Counted from the stretch's first letter, positions 1-10,725 are shown. The stretch is DNA of 64,000 nt from Acanthamoeba castellanii str. Neff (GCF_000313135.1 NW_004457712.1:155882-219881); one strand, 5' to 3'. The notes: generated by a model from the sequence alone, not told the origin. Translations and numbers: made by a program.

Positions 1-26
1 CCTCAGTCCTTCCCAACTTCTCAGCC

Positions 27-726
27 ATGTCAGCCACCAAGCTTCTAGCAAGCTCCCATAATGCCCTGGCAAAGGTGCACCAGCAACCCAGCACCAAGGT
101 TATCACCAAGGCATACATTGATGGGTTGCTGCAGGTGTGGGGCCAAGACACTGGCTGCATGAAGCAGCAGTCTCTCAAACTGCTAATGCAGTGTATGCCA
201 ATGACAGCAGAGGAGGGAGTGAAAGAGCTGATGGATGTGGAAGAGGAAGAGGAGGAGGAGCAGATGGAGGATAAGGAGGAAGAGCAGGAGAAGGAGGAAG
301 AGCAGGAGAAGGAGCTGGAGGAGGAGGAGGAGAAGCATGGGGAGGAGCAAGTGGAGGAGGAGAAGGGGGTGGAGCTGGAGGAGGAGATAGTGGAGGAGGA
401 GAAAAAGGAGGAGAAGGGAGAGGAAGCACTGGAGGAGGAGCAGGAGGAGGAGTTGGAGGCAGAGAAGGAGCTAGAGGAGGAGGAGGAGCTGGAGGAGGAG
501 GAGCACCAAGCACCACCAAGGAAGTGCAAGCTGGTAGAGGAAGAGCACAAGGAGAGGAAACATGCATGCCCAGTGGTGATTGACCTGGACAAGGAGATGG
601 AGGCAGAGGAGATCAAGACCAAGCCTCACAAGCAGCTGGTGGTGCGCCAGTACTCTGAAGGCAACACTGAAGAGCAATGCAAGGAGGCTGCCAGACTACT
701 TGCCCTGCCCAACCTGGAGCTCAGTA
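27..726 (+). CDS. Glu-rich low-complexity ORF, probable first exon of an unknown or decayed gene
   Basis: An open frame starts at the ATG at 27. It begins with about 70 ordinary residues (Ser/Thr/Lys/Gln-rich), passes through about 100 residues that are almost all Glu and Lys, encoded by GAG/GAA codons in a purine-only tract, and ends with an ordinary segment containing VVIDLDKEM and ARLLALPNLEL. A GTATGT donor-like site follows near 724, and the nominal frame runs on to 842 into repeat sequence. I recognise no domain. Splicing from this exon to the next open segment (from about 973) does not keep a clean frame, which suggests decay or an unseen exon. Whether it is expressed is unknown. Confidence 0.35.
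235..515 (+). repeat. purine-only GAG/GGA low-complexity tract
   Basis: Almost every base is A or G, in GAG, GAA and GGA triplets coding for Glu and some Lys on the plus strand. The reverse strand reads as a long Pro/Ser-rich ORF, which is a shadow of the same tract. A polypurine run of this length can form triplex DNA and expands easily by slippage. Confidence 0.9.
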
Positions 727-774
727 TGTACACTTTGTGTGTGTTTACTGTTCACCACACTGACAAGTTCCAAA

Positions 775-880
775 CTGATGTGCATCAGGTTTTTTATTTG
801 TTGACTTGTTTCCTGATGTGCATTGGGTTTTTTATTTGTTGACTTGTTTCCCAATGCACATTGGGTTTTCTATTCAACCT
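775..880. repeat. two and a half copies of a ~39-bp intronic repeat
   Basis: Two adjacent units begin near 775 and 814. Each contains a TGATGTGCAT core followed by a T run and ATTTGTTGACTTGTTTCC. A third, partial unit with an inverted core (CAATGCACATTGGG) follows at about 853. Related units occur at 2949-3030, and a single inverted core (CTGATGCACATCAG) is at 1421. The copies lie between coding-like segments, so they look intronic. Confidence 0.8.
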
Positions 881-972
881 GTGAGAATCATGTTCTCTAA
901 CAGTTTGTGTTGCTGACCTCAATTACTATGCAGAAATGAAAATTCATATGCTCCTGAATTTCTGATCACTTC

Positions 973-2360
973 AGTCCAACCCCAACATCATCAGCGCCAG
1001 CCTTTGGGTGACCCACAATGACCAAGCAATTTGCCAGCAGAAGGAGCAGCTCAATTGCATAGACCCTTCAACTTTGCACTGTACCTGGGTTCAACCCACA
1101 TCACACCACATTGACATTTGGAACTGCACCATCTTTGGTACAACTCCTCTTTTCATTCTGGCAATGTGTTGATGCTTTCACTTGCTAACTGCCTGCACTG
1201 CCATCAGAATGGCATTGCCCAGTGACAGTTCCAGGAATTCATCACTTGCTGCAGTCTGTTGTGGATGGAGGGTGTCTCACAACCAAGCCCTTCATTGTTA
1301 GATTTCTCAATGAAGATGAGCACCTTGACCAAAACAACGTTGATGAGTTTGGTATTACTTCCCACACCACTTCGTTTTAGCTGCACCCATGGCTATTCAG
1401 TTTTTAGGCTATTTGCAATTCCTGATGCACATCAGTTTTTTTGGGTACTAACTTTTAACCTTCCAGAGGCCATTGATTGTAACCACAGAGTTGTGGTCTG
1501 GAACCTCATTGAGCACTGGCAGTGGGAGAATGTCTATGAAGTTCTGCTGGCAGCTGCAGGGATGGAACTCAGCTGGATCATCCTTGACTGCATCTCCAGC
1601 TTCAAGAACTACATCAACTCAGCAGGCTCAGTCGTCCTGAATGCTTTTGAGAAGGCCCTGAACTACTACACCCTCAGCCAAAACCCACTCTTCCAGATCA
1701 TGTGTGGCAAAAAAACTGTTACTGACTACAATGCTCTTGCTGAGCACCTGGTATGTCCACCACCTTTGTATTCCAAACCATTACTCATCACCCCACACCT
1801 CACAGAAAACGCTTGAGGGTCATGCTGCACCAAAGCCCACCACTCTGCAGAAGTACTTGACTACCTTAAGGGCCCTGTTCAATGCTCCAGGAGTGGTGGA
1901 GTATGTTATTTCTACTCTAACTCTTCACCTTTGTTTTGAGTCCTCACTAACTGTTCCCCTTTTCCAGTCTTATCAAGGAACTCAATTGCCTTGTTCCAGA
2001 GGGTCAGGTGTTCATCTCCCTTGACAACCTCAACTCTGGTGCCTTCAGGGAATTGAGTGCCAATGACATGATTGCTGTGCTTTGCCATTATAAGTGCTAT
2101 CAACACCAAGCCCCTTCCAAGAGTATGTCCTTTCTTTGTAGTAATTGTTATTCACCCCACAAGTCTAACTACTTCCCTCTTGCCAGAGAACTTCTGGTTG
2201 CTAATCACCAACCACTGGAGCATGATCAAAAGGCAGATGGAGGCCTTTCATCAGGCCATTCATGCAGCCACAGAGGCTGACTGCTGCTGCAAAGATCCTG
2301 AGGAGCTTCACCACATCTGGCTGGATCTGTGTTGTGGAATACATTGCACCACGCAGTAAA
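973..2360 (+). pseudogene. multi-exon gene-like fragments, function unknown
   Basis: Successive open segments lie at roughly 973-1170, 1215-1380, 1466-1749, 1812-1890, 1966-2125 and 2188-2360. Several are separated by plausible 50-60 nt introns with GTATG donors and CAG acceptors (for example 1750-1808 and 2126-2187). The encoded segments look like real protein (for example WNLIEHWQWENVYEVLLA and FISLDNLNSGAFRELSA), with normal hydrophobic patterning rather than low complexity. I do not recognise the family. Frame continuity fails in places, and at least two segments end in stops without a clear donor, so I call it a decayed gene. A living gene with a structure I have misread is possible. Confidence 0.35.
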
Positions 2361-2766
2361 AACATCAAGATTGAGCAGCCTCACAGCATCACCTCCAAAG
2401 TTGTCAACACATTCTGCAAGCACCTGTTCCAGTTGAAACTTCTCAGTGATGAGGAGACCTCTCCTTGCCAGTTATGAAGGGAGATTGCATGTGCCACCAC
2501 AGCCTCTTGAGCAGAGGAGGCCTCCCTTGCCTCAACATCCACAAGCAAACAGCACCAGCATCTCTCTGCATTGGCCAAGGGGAAAATGGTACAAATCAAC
2601 TCCTTCCTGTTCCAATTCACACCCCATTACTTTCACTTACACCACTATTATCTGACTTCAGCCCACAGTACCCACTGCCGCTGGCACCACTCTGACCACC
2701 CCAACCAGTATGTTTTCATTTTGCTGGTAAAGTTCCAAGCTCACCACATGCTTGTTCTTTACAGCT

Positions 2767-3420
2767 ACCAAGAAACATGGCAAGGGTAAGGCTGAAGAGG
2801 AAAAGTTGCCATCTACCATCAAGCACAAGGCAGAGCTTGCTCTCCAGAAACAGTATCTCCCCCAATTCACCAAGCCACTCACCAAGCTTCTTGGCCAACC
2901 AACGCAATTCCATGAATGGCTGGTGTGTTTATTGTCCCACATTGTTTTCCTGATGTGCATCGGTTTTTTTATTTGTTGACTCTTTTCCCTGATGTGCATC
3001 GGTTTTTCTAATTTCACTTATTTCCTGATGTCTTCCTCATCCAGAGCTTAGAGCTTCCCAATCCTTCCCACCCCATCACATCACCCACCACTCCCTACCA
3101 CATTCTCTATGAGGCAAATCCCACCTACTACCTCTCCTTCTGTGCTGCCCTTTACTCCAGCTTTGTCTGCCTCTCCTCTACCCCCATAGCAGAGGGCAAC
3201 ATCTCCTCTCTCACCAACTGGCTCCTCACCTTCCACTCTAAATTCCTGGAGGAGTCAGATCTCACAGCCATCACTTCCTTCCTACAAGGCCTAACTTCAC
3301 ATCCTGCCCTTGCCCCTCTCACACCCAAGACCAGCTCCTCCTCCTCTTCTGGTCCATGGAAAGTGTGGAAGTCCAATGGAGCAATGTTTCCCTCCACTCT
3401 GTTCTGTTCCTCATTTCAAC
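2767..3420 (+). pseudogene. gene-like fragments, function unknown
   Basis: One segment at about 2767-2922 encodes a Lys-rich stretch (KKHGKGKAEEEKLPS) leading to TKPLTKLLGQPTQFHEWL. A second at about 3045-3420 encodes a Leu/Ser-rich, helix-like stretch (SSLTNWLLTFHSKFLEES). They are separated by the 2949-3030 repeats. CpG is almost absent here too. They may be 3' exons of the upstream unknown gene. No domain is recognised and no function is proposed. Confidence 0.3.
2948..3030. repeat. second cluster of the ~40-bp TGATGTGCATCGG repeat
   Basis: Two units start near 2949 and 2990, each with TGATGTGCATCGG followed by a T run. The first continues ATTTGTTGACTC; the second diverges after the T run. 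A further TGATG is seen at about 3027. They match the family at 775-880. Confidence 0.8.
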
Positions 3421-3654
3421 AAAATACATTAGCCCTTTTTTACACTTATGCCTTGAAATTCTTCATTGCCCCCATCTGCTTTTACCATGACCTACACCAT
3501 TTTTCCCTGTTTTGCAACTCTCTGTACATATTTTGCCAAAACCACTCACACACCATGTTCACAAAAGTACTGCTTTTGCTGCACATACACATATATCACT
3601 TGTACAGATTTTACTTTACAAAAGGTGCCACTGGCACCTTTTTCTGGACACAGT

Positions 3655-4220
3655 GTTTGTGCATGCTGGAGTGCAACTTGGGGAACATCATGTTTGTGGC
3701 ATCTGAGGCCACCATCATGGTAAAGCTGTTCATGATCCACTACAACATGACCAAGACCACCCAGCTCACCATCTCCCAGTACTCCACACACTCTCCAGGC
3801 CATCATGCTTCTCTTCACATTGGTGGCTGATCCATCATGGTATGCCAACACAGCAGCCTTGCTGAGCTCACCAAGGGCACCAACATACACATCAACACCA
3901 TGCTCCCTGGACCTACTTGGACTGATGGCATTGCCACCTACATCAAGGGAATGGCTGCTCAGCAAGGTACCCAAACAATAAGAACCCCTCCATCAACCAA
4001 GGACATGTCACTGATGTTGACACACACACCCACACAGGCCTGACACCAGAAGAGATGAGGGCCAACTACATCAAGGAAGTGGCCCACCTCACTGCTCCAA
4101 TGCTTCATCAAGCTGGAGGAGATCACCAACATTGTTGCCTTTGTTGCTTCTGAGGTGTCAGGCTGCATCAACAGCTCCTCCATCAGAGCAGAAGGTGGCA
4201 TCCTGCACAGTGTTGTCTGA
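3655..4220 (+). pseudogene. 5'-truncated, frameshifted short-chain dehydrogenase/reductase (SDR)
   Basis: The reading NIMFVASEA, then HYNMTKTTQLTIS (about 3735-3776), then [20 protein letters not shown] and finally LEEITNIVAFVASEVSG...IRAEGGIL matches the C-terminal two thirds of an SDR of the oxoacyl-reductase type. It includes the YxxxK catalytic pair and the VNxxxPGPT segment. Two GT-AG introns are plausible (about 3779-3854 and 3966-4038). The N-terminal TGxxxGIG nucleotide-binding region is not visible upstream. Near 4079 one extra base moves the frame (KE then WPTSLLQCF), so the gene is probably dead unless that base is a sequencing error. It ends at TGA 4218-4220. It is CpG-poor like the rest of the island. 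Confidence 0.65.
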
Positions 4221-4387
4221 GAAGTTGTACACCACCATCACTGGATGCTATGTACACCACCACGTACCATCTCCTTGGTACTCGCTGATTGGTCCATTTA
4301 AAGTAACTCCAGCCATCAAAATTAATGCAACCACGGTGTCTTGTGTGGCGAGACAACAAGAGCACAAGTAGAAGGAGAAGAAGGAAG

Positions 4388-5307
4388 ATGGCTGCGTGGG
4401 AGGAGCGGTTGAATCAGCTGGAACGCAACTTCCTGGCCGAAGTGGAGCGCCTTAAGGACGACATACTGGGGCAATTGAAGGTGGATGACGAGAAGTACTA
4501 TACCAACATCGACAACGAGGTCAACACATCTTTCACTTCTCCGTCGCCTTCATCGGCGTACGCTTCGCCTTCGACGTCGCCCTCTGGCTCGTTCCGTGGA
4601 GTTGTAAAAAACGGCCGGGAAGGGCAGCACGAAGTTCCGAATGGCGCAGCCGATGGAGATGCCGGGGGCGAGCACGCTCCGCCCGAGGCAAAGACCGTGA
4701 AGTCTACTTCCTCTTTTTCATCCACAGTAGTGCCTGCCTCGCTTCGGCAATCGCAACTGGCATTGAGCCCCGGCACTCTTAGCTCATCTTCATCTTCGAG
4801 TACCCCGCCTCCTGCCCTACCTCCCCAGGCCCCTGTTGAAGGAGATCACATTGCGGGAGCTAGCAAATCACGCCGCGTAGCGCCTGCACGCCAGGCCGAA
4901 GCTCTGGTCGTGCGCGTGCGTGCCGCCTACAAGTTCGAATCGCAAGAGGAAGATGAGCTGCCCCTCCCCAAGGGACTCGAGCTAATCGCCTTCATGCGCG
5001 AGGTACTTCCTCATTCCATCATGCAATCAGTGGAACGCCCATTTTGAAGAAGTTCGAAGAAACTTTCGTTCATGATCTTCGCTGTGCACAGGACGAGAGC
5101 TGGTGGTGGGGCCAGCGGCCCGACGGCAGGGTGGGCATCTTCCCATCCAACTTTGTCACCGTGCTCGGTACGTTTGCTGGGTGCTGTGGTGCAGTCAGAG
5201 CGCGGCGTCTCACATGAAAGCGTGTTTGCGGGTGCATGTCTGCCCAGAGGGCAACCCGGAGGCGCTGCCCATTCGCGAAGATGACCCCAGCGAAGAGGCG
5301 GCCGAAG

Positions 5308-5353
<46 letters not shown>

Positions 5354-6385
5354 GGACACGAGTCGTACCACCATCAGCAGGCTCAGCAGCCGCCGGCGAT
5401 CGACAATCATGGTGGTGCAGCGGTGGTGGAGGATGGCGCCCGCCCGAAGCCTCCGCCGCCCGCCGGACCGAAGCCGCTGGCGCGCCAGGGCTCGCAGCAG
5501 CGCCTCGAGAAGATGAAGGTCAGCAAGGGCGCTGCCTCTCCTCCTCCCGCACGCTCGTCGTCGTACAACCACTTGTCGTCTTCCGGCTCTTCCGTCTCGC
5601 AGCACACACCCCACCCGCTGACCTCCTCCTCCGATTCATTCACGGCCGCGCCCATTCCGGCTGCCGCTGCAACTCCTGCTTCCGCTGCCTCGGTTGTTCC
5701 TCCTCCCGCGGCGAGACACCGACCCTCACCTCCACCGCCAGCGGCTCATCTGAAGCCCGCCAGTCTCGTCGGAGCGCCCACTCACTCAGTCTCACCCGCC
5801 GCTGCGTTTGAGGACCAACACTCGCAGAGTGGCGCACCTTCTTCCGCCGATGGTACCGTCAGTTCGCTCTTTGCTCTGCAGCGCGACTTGCTTTCTTCCA
5901 CCGACTTACTCTCTCTTACCAGTCTCTGCTACGCACGTTCCTGCCGTTCGTCAGCGCCCGGCCGCAGCGTCTGCCCCGCAAGGTCGGACGCCGCTGACCC
6001 AAGGTAAGATCAACTTTCGTGGGCTCACCTTGTTTGCGGAGTGCATTGTTAACTCTCTCTCCCTCTCTCTTTCTCTCTCTTGCGTGTAGATCGCGAGGGT
6101 TCGTCTTCGCCCAGGCCTGCCGTGCCCCGCTCTTCCCTCAAGCCCACGCAGGTACGTGCGCCAACAACTCCTTCGTTCTTTTTCGCACCACTCTTATCAG
6201 GCCTCTTCTTCTTTCTTTGTCTCGTTCAATGACAGAGAGGCGAGGCGTCGCGCAAGGACTGGCACGACAAGAGGAAGAGCATTATGATGCTGCAGGAGCA
6301 GAGCCGCACCACCCACCTCCTCGCCCAGTGGGAGCAGGCCGGAGCCGGCATCACCTTCGCTCCGCCTCCCTCTCGCCCTGTCTGA
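4388..6385 (+). CDS. SH3-domain adaptor-like protein with disordered Pro/Ser/Gln-rich tail
   Basis: Exon 1 (4388-5002) starts at the ATG of MAAWEERLNQLERNF, a short amphipathic, coiled-coil-like start followed by a Ser/Thr/Pro-rich linker. The SH3 domain spans the first intron (5003-5091): AAYKFESQEEDELPL...MREV joins DESWWWGQRPDG and VGIFPSNFVTVL, with the WW and PSN binding-surface motifs intact. The rest is low complexity with poly-Pro patches (KPPPPAGPKP). The last exons (from about 6078 and about 6236) read DREGSSSPRP, then RKDWHDKRKS, and end at TGA 6383. Between 5168 and 5423 the splicing is unclear: an acidic exon leads into an AGC run in the Ser frame, but the better downstream protein uses the Gln frame. 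SH3 proteins usually scaffold actin or endocytic factors; no partner can be named. Confidence 0.75.
5310..5351 (+). repeat. (AGC)14 trinucleotide repeat in coding sequence
   Basis: Fourteen perfect AGC units lie inside the SH3-protein gene. They read as Ser, Gln or Ala depending on frame. Downstream sequence supports the Gln frame (QQHGHESYHHQQAQQPP), while the upstream acidic exon enters in the Ser frame. Confidence 0.95.
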
Positions 6386-6819
6386 ACCCCTGCGCGCCGA
6401 CGAGGGAAGAGAATCACAATTAACTGTACTTGTATCACCAGTGCGAACGGCTTGACTGGAGGAGGCGTGTAGAGAGCGTGAACCAGCCAGTCGTTGATGG
6501 TGGTGCAGGGGGGGTAGTAGTGGCACACGAAAGTGTTCCGTGGCCTACGGCCAATCGCGAGACGGCCGCTTCCTGTCGACGCTTCCTACGGGAATGCTTC
6601 TGTTGTTTTGTTTTCTAAGGATAAAATCATTTACTGCACCAAAAAACATTACTTCCCTGAGCTGGCAGACCTGGGTTTAGAGAGATTGGGCCCAAGCTCG
6701 CTTCATCATCTTCAGCGTTTGCAAAAAGCGAGAAATCGCTTTAAATTCGATTTCATTTCGACGTCACCGTGAACAGCACAACAACGGGTGCCCACACGGG
6801 CCATCCATCTTCACTCAAG
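6386..6819. other. intergenic region between SH3 gene and EF-hand/TM gene
   Basis: This holds the 3' untranslated region of the SH3 gene and the upstream region of the next gene. A more AT-rich stretch (about 6600-6760), with TTTAAATTCG near 6740, may be the core promoter. No coding segment or RNA gene was seen. Confidence 0.6.
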
Positions 6820-9800
6820 ATGCGAGGAGGCACGAAATGGTCTCCCCATCTGTACATCTTGGAGCTGCTGCTCGGTATGCTGCTCTCCATATTCTTCGAT
6901 CCGAGCAAACTACCGCTGGCTGTCAAGGCTCTAATCATCGGAGCAACCTCCTTCTTCATTCCCTACATCTGCTACAACGACCCGCACCACTGCCTCTCCA
7001 TATGGCCGCTCTCCCATCTCTACGAAGCCCTCAGCATTCGGGTACGACCCAATCCTCTTTTTATAGTTTATTAATTATTAATTATTAGAAGTATTATTAG
7101 ATGAAAAATTATATAATTCTTGTACTAATAAAGAATGTAAATAAAACATAATGATTAATCAATCAATCTTATTTCCATCCATAGGAAACACCGGCGATGG
7201 CCCTGGTGCTCGGTTTCGTGCTGGCGACGTGCCTGGTGCTCTACATCGCGCTGTGCTATGTCTTCACCAAGTTCATCACCCTCAAGTACGAGCGCAGCAC
7301 GACCGAGTACAAGATCATGACCATCGGCGCGGCCATCGGCGTCTTCGTCTTCGTCCTCTTCCTCTCCTTCACCTCCGTCATGAACAGCGCGGCCCTCGCC
7401 CCGGCCGCCGGGCTCAGCGGCTCCGGCGTCGAGGCCAGCAAGTCCGACCACCTTCGAGACGACTTCTACCCCTACAACGACAACGAGGAGGAGGAAGAGC
7501 TGGAGCTTGACTGCGAGCCGTTCGATCGCAATTGCGACGGCAAGCTGTCGAAGAGCGAGAAGGCCAACAAGAAGGACTACGAGAAGCTAGTCAAGGAGAT
7601 GAAGAAGGAGAGGGAGAAGAAGCCCGGCCTCTACCACCCTGGTGCCCAGCCGCCGTCGTCGCCGCATCATCAACACGGTGCCGCACCGGTGGCGCAGGGC
7701 CAGCTGCCGCCGACCGGCGCCACGACGCCATCGCTCGGGTGGCTGCGCGCGCTGAAGAAGAGCTACCTCGACTTCGCGGTCAACAATCCGGCGATCTACT
7801 ACGGGTGCTGGATCATCATCCTCGCGACGTGCGTCGGGTGCGCGTACCTCATCTGGAAGGAGAACATGATTCCGAGCCACGCCGTACTGCCCCTCCACCC
7901 CGCCGCGGTCGCCGTGGCCGTGCCGCCCATGACCCAGCCGCCGGGTCCGGGCCTGGCCGAGCAACCGCCGGCCTTTGCCTTCCCGACCTACATCGACCCC
8001 AACAACGCTGCTACCCCTGCGACCGGCCGCGACAGTGAGGATTCGGCCGACGACGAAGACAGCGAGCATGAGCCGCCGGCGGCCAAGGCCTCGACGGGCC
8101 AACGCCGGCTATCGCGCCAGGCCTCGGCCACTTCGCTCGCGACGCCGCAGCCGCACTCGGCCTCGGGTGGTCGTTCGTCGTCCACGTTCCTCACGCCGCC
8201 GGTGCTCATCACGCGCGCGACTTCGCCGTCGTTGCGCCGACGGCGCAATTCGAAGAGCGACCGTGACGGCGATGAAGGCGACGCCGCGATTCAGGACTTT
8301 GGTGGTGGCCATCCCGCCACCCGCGCGACCCGGGCCGAGGAGCGCGCCAGCAAGCGCATGTCCCTCCCTTCGCTGTCGCTGCCGAGCGCCTCGACGCGCC
8401 GCGTGTCGCCGCTGCCGTCGCCGCGGTCCAAAACCTCGGCGGATTTGATTCACGATGCAGGCCTCGATGGCAACGTCAATGGCAACGGCGGCGACCTCTA
8501 CCGCAACCCGCCGTTCAACTCCACGAGCACCACGCCGACGGCACATTCGCGCAAGCCCTCGGCGTCGACGCCAAAGCGACAGGCGGCGAAGAACGAACGA
8601 ACGAAGCCGAAAGCGAAAACGGGCGCGAAGAAGGAGAAGAAGAACAGGGGCAGCGCGAGCGATGAGGGCTGGACGTCGACCACGGCCAGCGGGTCGGAGC
8701 GAGAAGCCGGAGAGGAGGACAGCGGCGCGGGCGTGTGTCGGGGCGGGTATGAGAGGCGGCAGTCGGTCGGAAGCGGGACAGAGCGCAACGACGCCCGACC
8801 CGGCGAAGGCCGACAGCGAAACGAAGACGAAGAGGAGGAGCAAGTGGAGGAGGAGCGGGAGGCAGAAGTGGAAGATGATGATGACGACGAGCAGGTGGAG
8901 GACACGATCAAGGAGGTCATCAAGGAGTCGATCAGCGAGGAGCTGGGCGCCAAGTTCTGGCGGGAGCGGGAGCGCACCATGGCCGAGCTCGAGTCGCTCA
9001 AGCAGCGATACGAGCGGGAGCGACACAAGTACCGGAACCTCAAGCAGACCTTTGCCCAGCGCATGCGCGAGGCGGACGAGCAGGCCGACCGGGCCAAGCG
9101 GAATGAAGCGCGGGCCCGCGCCGAACTCGAGCAACGGCTGACGAAGGAGAAGGCGGCCGATCTCGACGCGCTCCAGCGTAGCGTCGACGAGGCGGCGCGG
9201 AAGAACGAAGAGATGATGCATAAAAAGAACGAAGACGAACGCGCGAGGGCCGAACGGATCAAGAGGAAGCTGGCGGAAGAGCGTCAGCGCAACGAGGAAC
9301 TCAACCGACGACTCGACGACGAGCGCGCCAAGGTGGACGAAATCACGCGACGCATGGACGACGAGCGAACCAAGAACGAAGAGCGATTGGTGGAAGAGCG
9401 AACGCGACACGAAAGCGAGAAGCGGGCCACCGAGGAGGCGATGAAGGAGATGGAGATGCGGATGAAGAGAGCGAGCGACGGCACCGGCGAGGAGGCGATG
9501 GCGCTCGAGCTCTACAAGAAAATCGACGAGGAGCGGGCCAAGGCCGACGAGTGGCGACGACGACTCGACGCCGAATACGAAAAGGTGGAACGACTCAAGG
9601 GCGAAAACGAGGCCGAGAAGCAGAAGAACCACGAGCTCAGCCTGCAGATAGACGAGATGAGTGCCAAAATGGTATTGCTCCGCTTACACTGTGTGTCGTG
9701 CGTGTGTCTTGCTAACAGCAACCACAACGCGTGCGCAGACGGAGATCTTGATGAATGTGACGCACCTCAACTTTAAGGAGGCCGACACCGAGGCCGAGCG

Positions 9801-10725
9801 ACTGAAGCAGGAGAAGCGCAAGGCGAAGCAGGAGTCGAAGCTGGCCGCCGAAGAGAAGCAGACGAAGAAGACGAAAGACAAGGCAGAGAAGAAGGAGAAG
9901 GAGAAGGAGGGACTGCCAACGCCCAACATCGTGGTCAGTGCCAGCCCCGCCGATGGTGCCACCGCGGCCAACGGCAACACCACGCCGGCCAAGCCGTCGC
10001 TTTTCTCGCCCAGGAAGTCGGAGAAGCGAAGGAGCGTCACGCTCACTCCCGTCGCCGTCGGTCGCACCATTGCATCGCCCGACACCAGCACTAACGCTGC
10101 CCCGGATGCTTCCGGCATGAGCCCGAGCCCGAGCCCGGACACGAGCCCAATCCCGAGCCCGAGAGACGCCGTTGTCGACGCGCCGAGCAAGCCTGCGGAA
10201 AAGGCCGAGACCGTGGCTAGCACTAGTGCCGCTGGTGCGAACGGTGAGGCCCACGCCGAGAAGGAAGCCCAGACCACCGACGCTACGACCACGACACCCA
10301 CCGTCACGGCTGGCAGCGACAGCGCGCTGAGCACGCCGGTCAGTTCGTCGGCCGAGTCGTCGCCGGTGCTGCTCTCGCCCGTCAAGCCCAAGTCGGAGAA
10401 GCGAAGGAGCGTCACGCTCACGCCCACCGCCATCCGACACGCCGCCGCTGCCGCGGCCAGCGCCGACCCGATCCCCGTTCCCACCGGTGGCATCTTCGAC
10501 ACGCCGGCCAAAGCCGACGCGCCGGAGAAGAAGGAGAACGGCCACGAGCGGGCCACCACTGAGGACGCCACAGCCGCCACGACGACGGCCAACGGCAACG
10601 GCAACGGCGTTGTGAGCCTTCTGAGCACGCCGACCAAGTCGAAGGACTCGTCGCTGCTGCTCTCGCCCACCAAGGCGGAGCGACGAAGGAGCGCCACGCC
10701 CACCCCCAAGGCCAAGTCTTCCTAG
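6820..10725 (+). CDS. multi-pass membrane protein with EF-hand loop, long coiled coil and RRS repeats
   Basis: Three exons (6820-7041, 7185-9671, 9739-10725) keep frame and give 1231 residues. The N-terminus has several hydrophobic helices (LYILELLLGMLLSIFF; ALVLGFVLATCLVLYIALCY; IMTIGAAIGVFVFVLFLSF). These are followed by an acidic patch and a canonical 12-residue calcium loop, DRNCDGKLSKSE (about residue 188). Another hydrophobic helix follows (YGCWIIILATCVGCAYLIW). Next come a long disordered Ser/Ala/Pro region and a 300-residue Glu/Arg/Lys coiled coil (from about 8900). The tail repeats a SPxK...RRSxTxTP motif three times (near 10006, 10376, 10666), which looks like basophilic kinase sites. 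I recognise no family. A calcium-responsive membrane anchor or tether is an inference from architecture only. Confidence 0.75.

Larger units (their letters stand above)
1..4260. other. CpG-depleted island of foreign-looking composition
   Basis: Scanning by eye finds only about a dozen CpG dinucleotides in roughly 4.2 kb, although C and G together are near half of the bases. TpG and CpA are very frequent. From about 4320 onward CpG becomes abundant and stays so to the window end. Introns here mostly use GTATG donors, while genes to the right mostly use GTAC. The island holds decayed gene-like fragments, a Glu-codon tract and recurring short repeats. The pattern fits long-term cytosine methylation and deamination of silenced or acquired DNA, or sequence from another organism joined by assembly. 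The two cannot be separated from sequence alone. Confidence 0.85.

Noticed and set aside
175..567. Minus-strand Pro/Ser/Leu-rich open frame
   Set aside because: It is the complement of the Glu-codon purine tract and has no features of its own.
6769..6819. Upstream extension of the EF-hand/TM protein start
   Set aside because: The upstream codon is GTG, not ATG. The first ATG in frame is at 6820.
8109..9632. Minus-strand open frame of 507 codons, very Leu/Val/Arg-rich
   Set aside because: It is opposite the coiled-coil exon of the plus-strand membrane gene. High GC and Glu/Lys codons leave the antisense frame open by chance.
9684..10715. Minus-strand open frame of 343 codons rich in Ala/Val/Leu/Ser
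   Set aside because: It is a shadow of the last exon of the same gene; the sense frame continues the coiled-coil protein with correct splicing.
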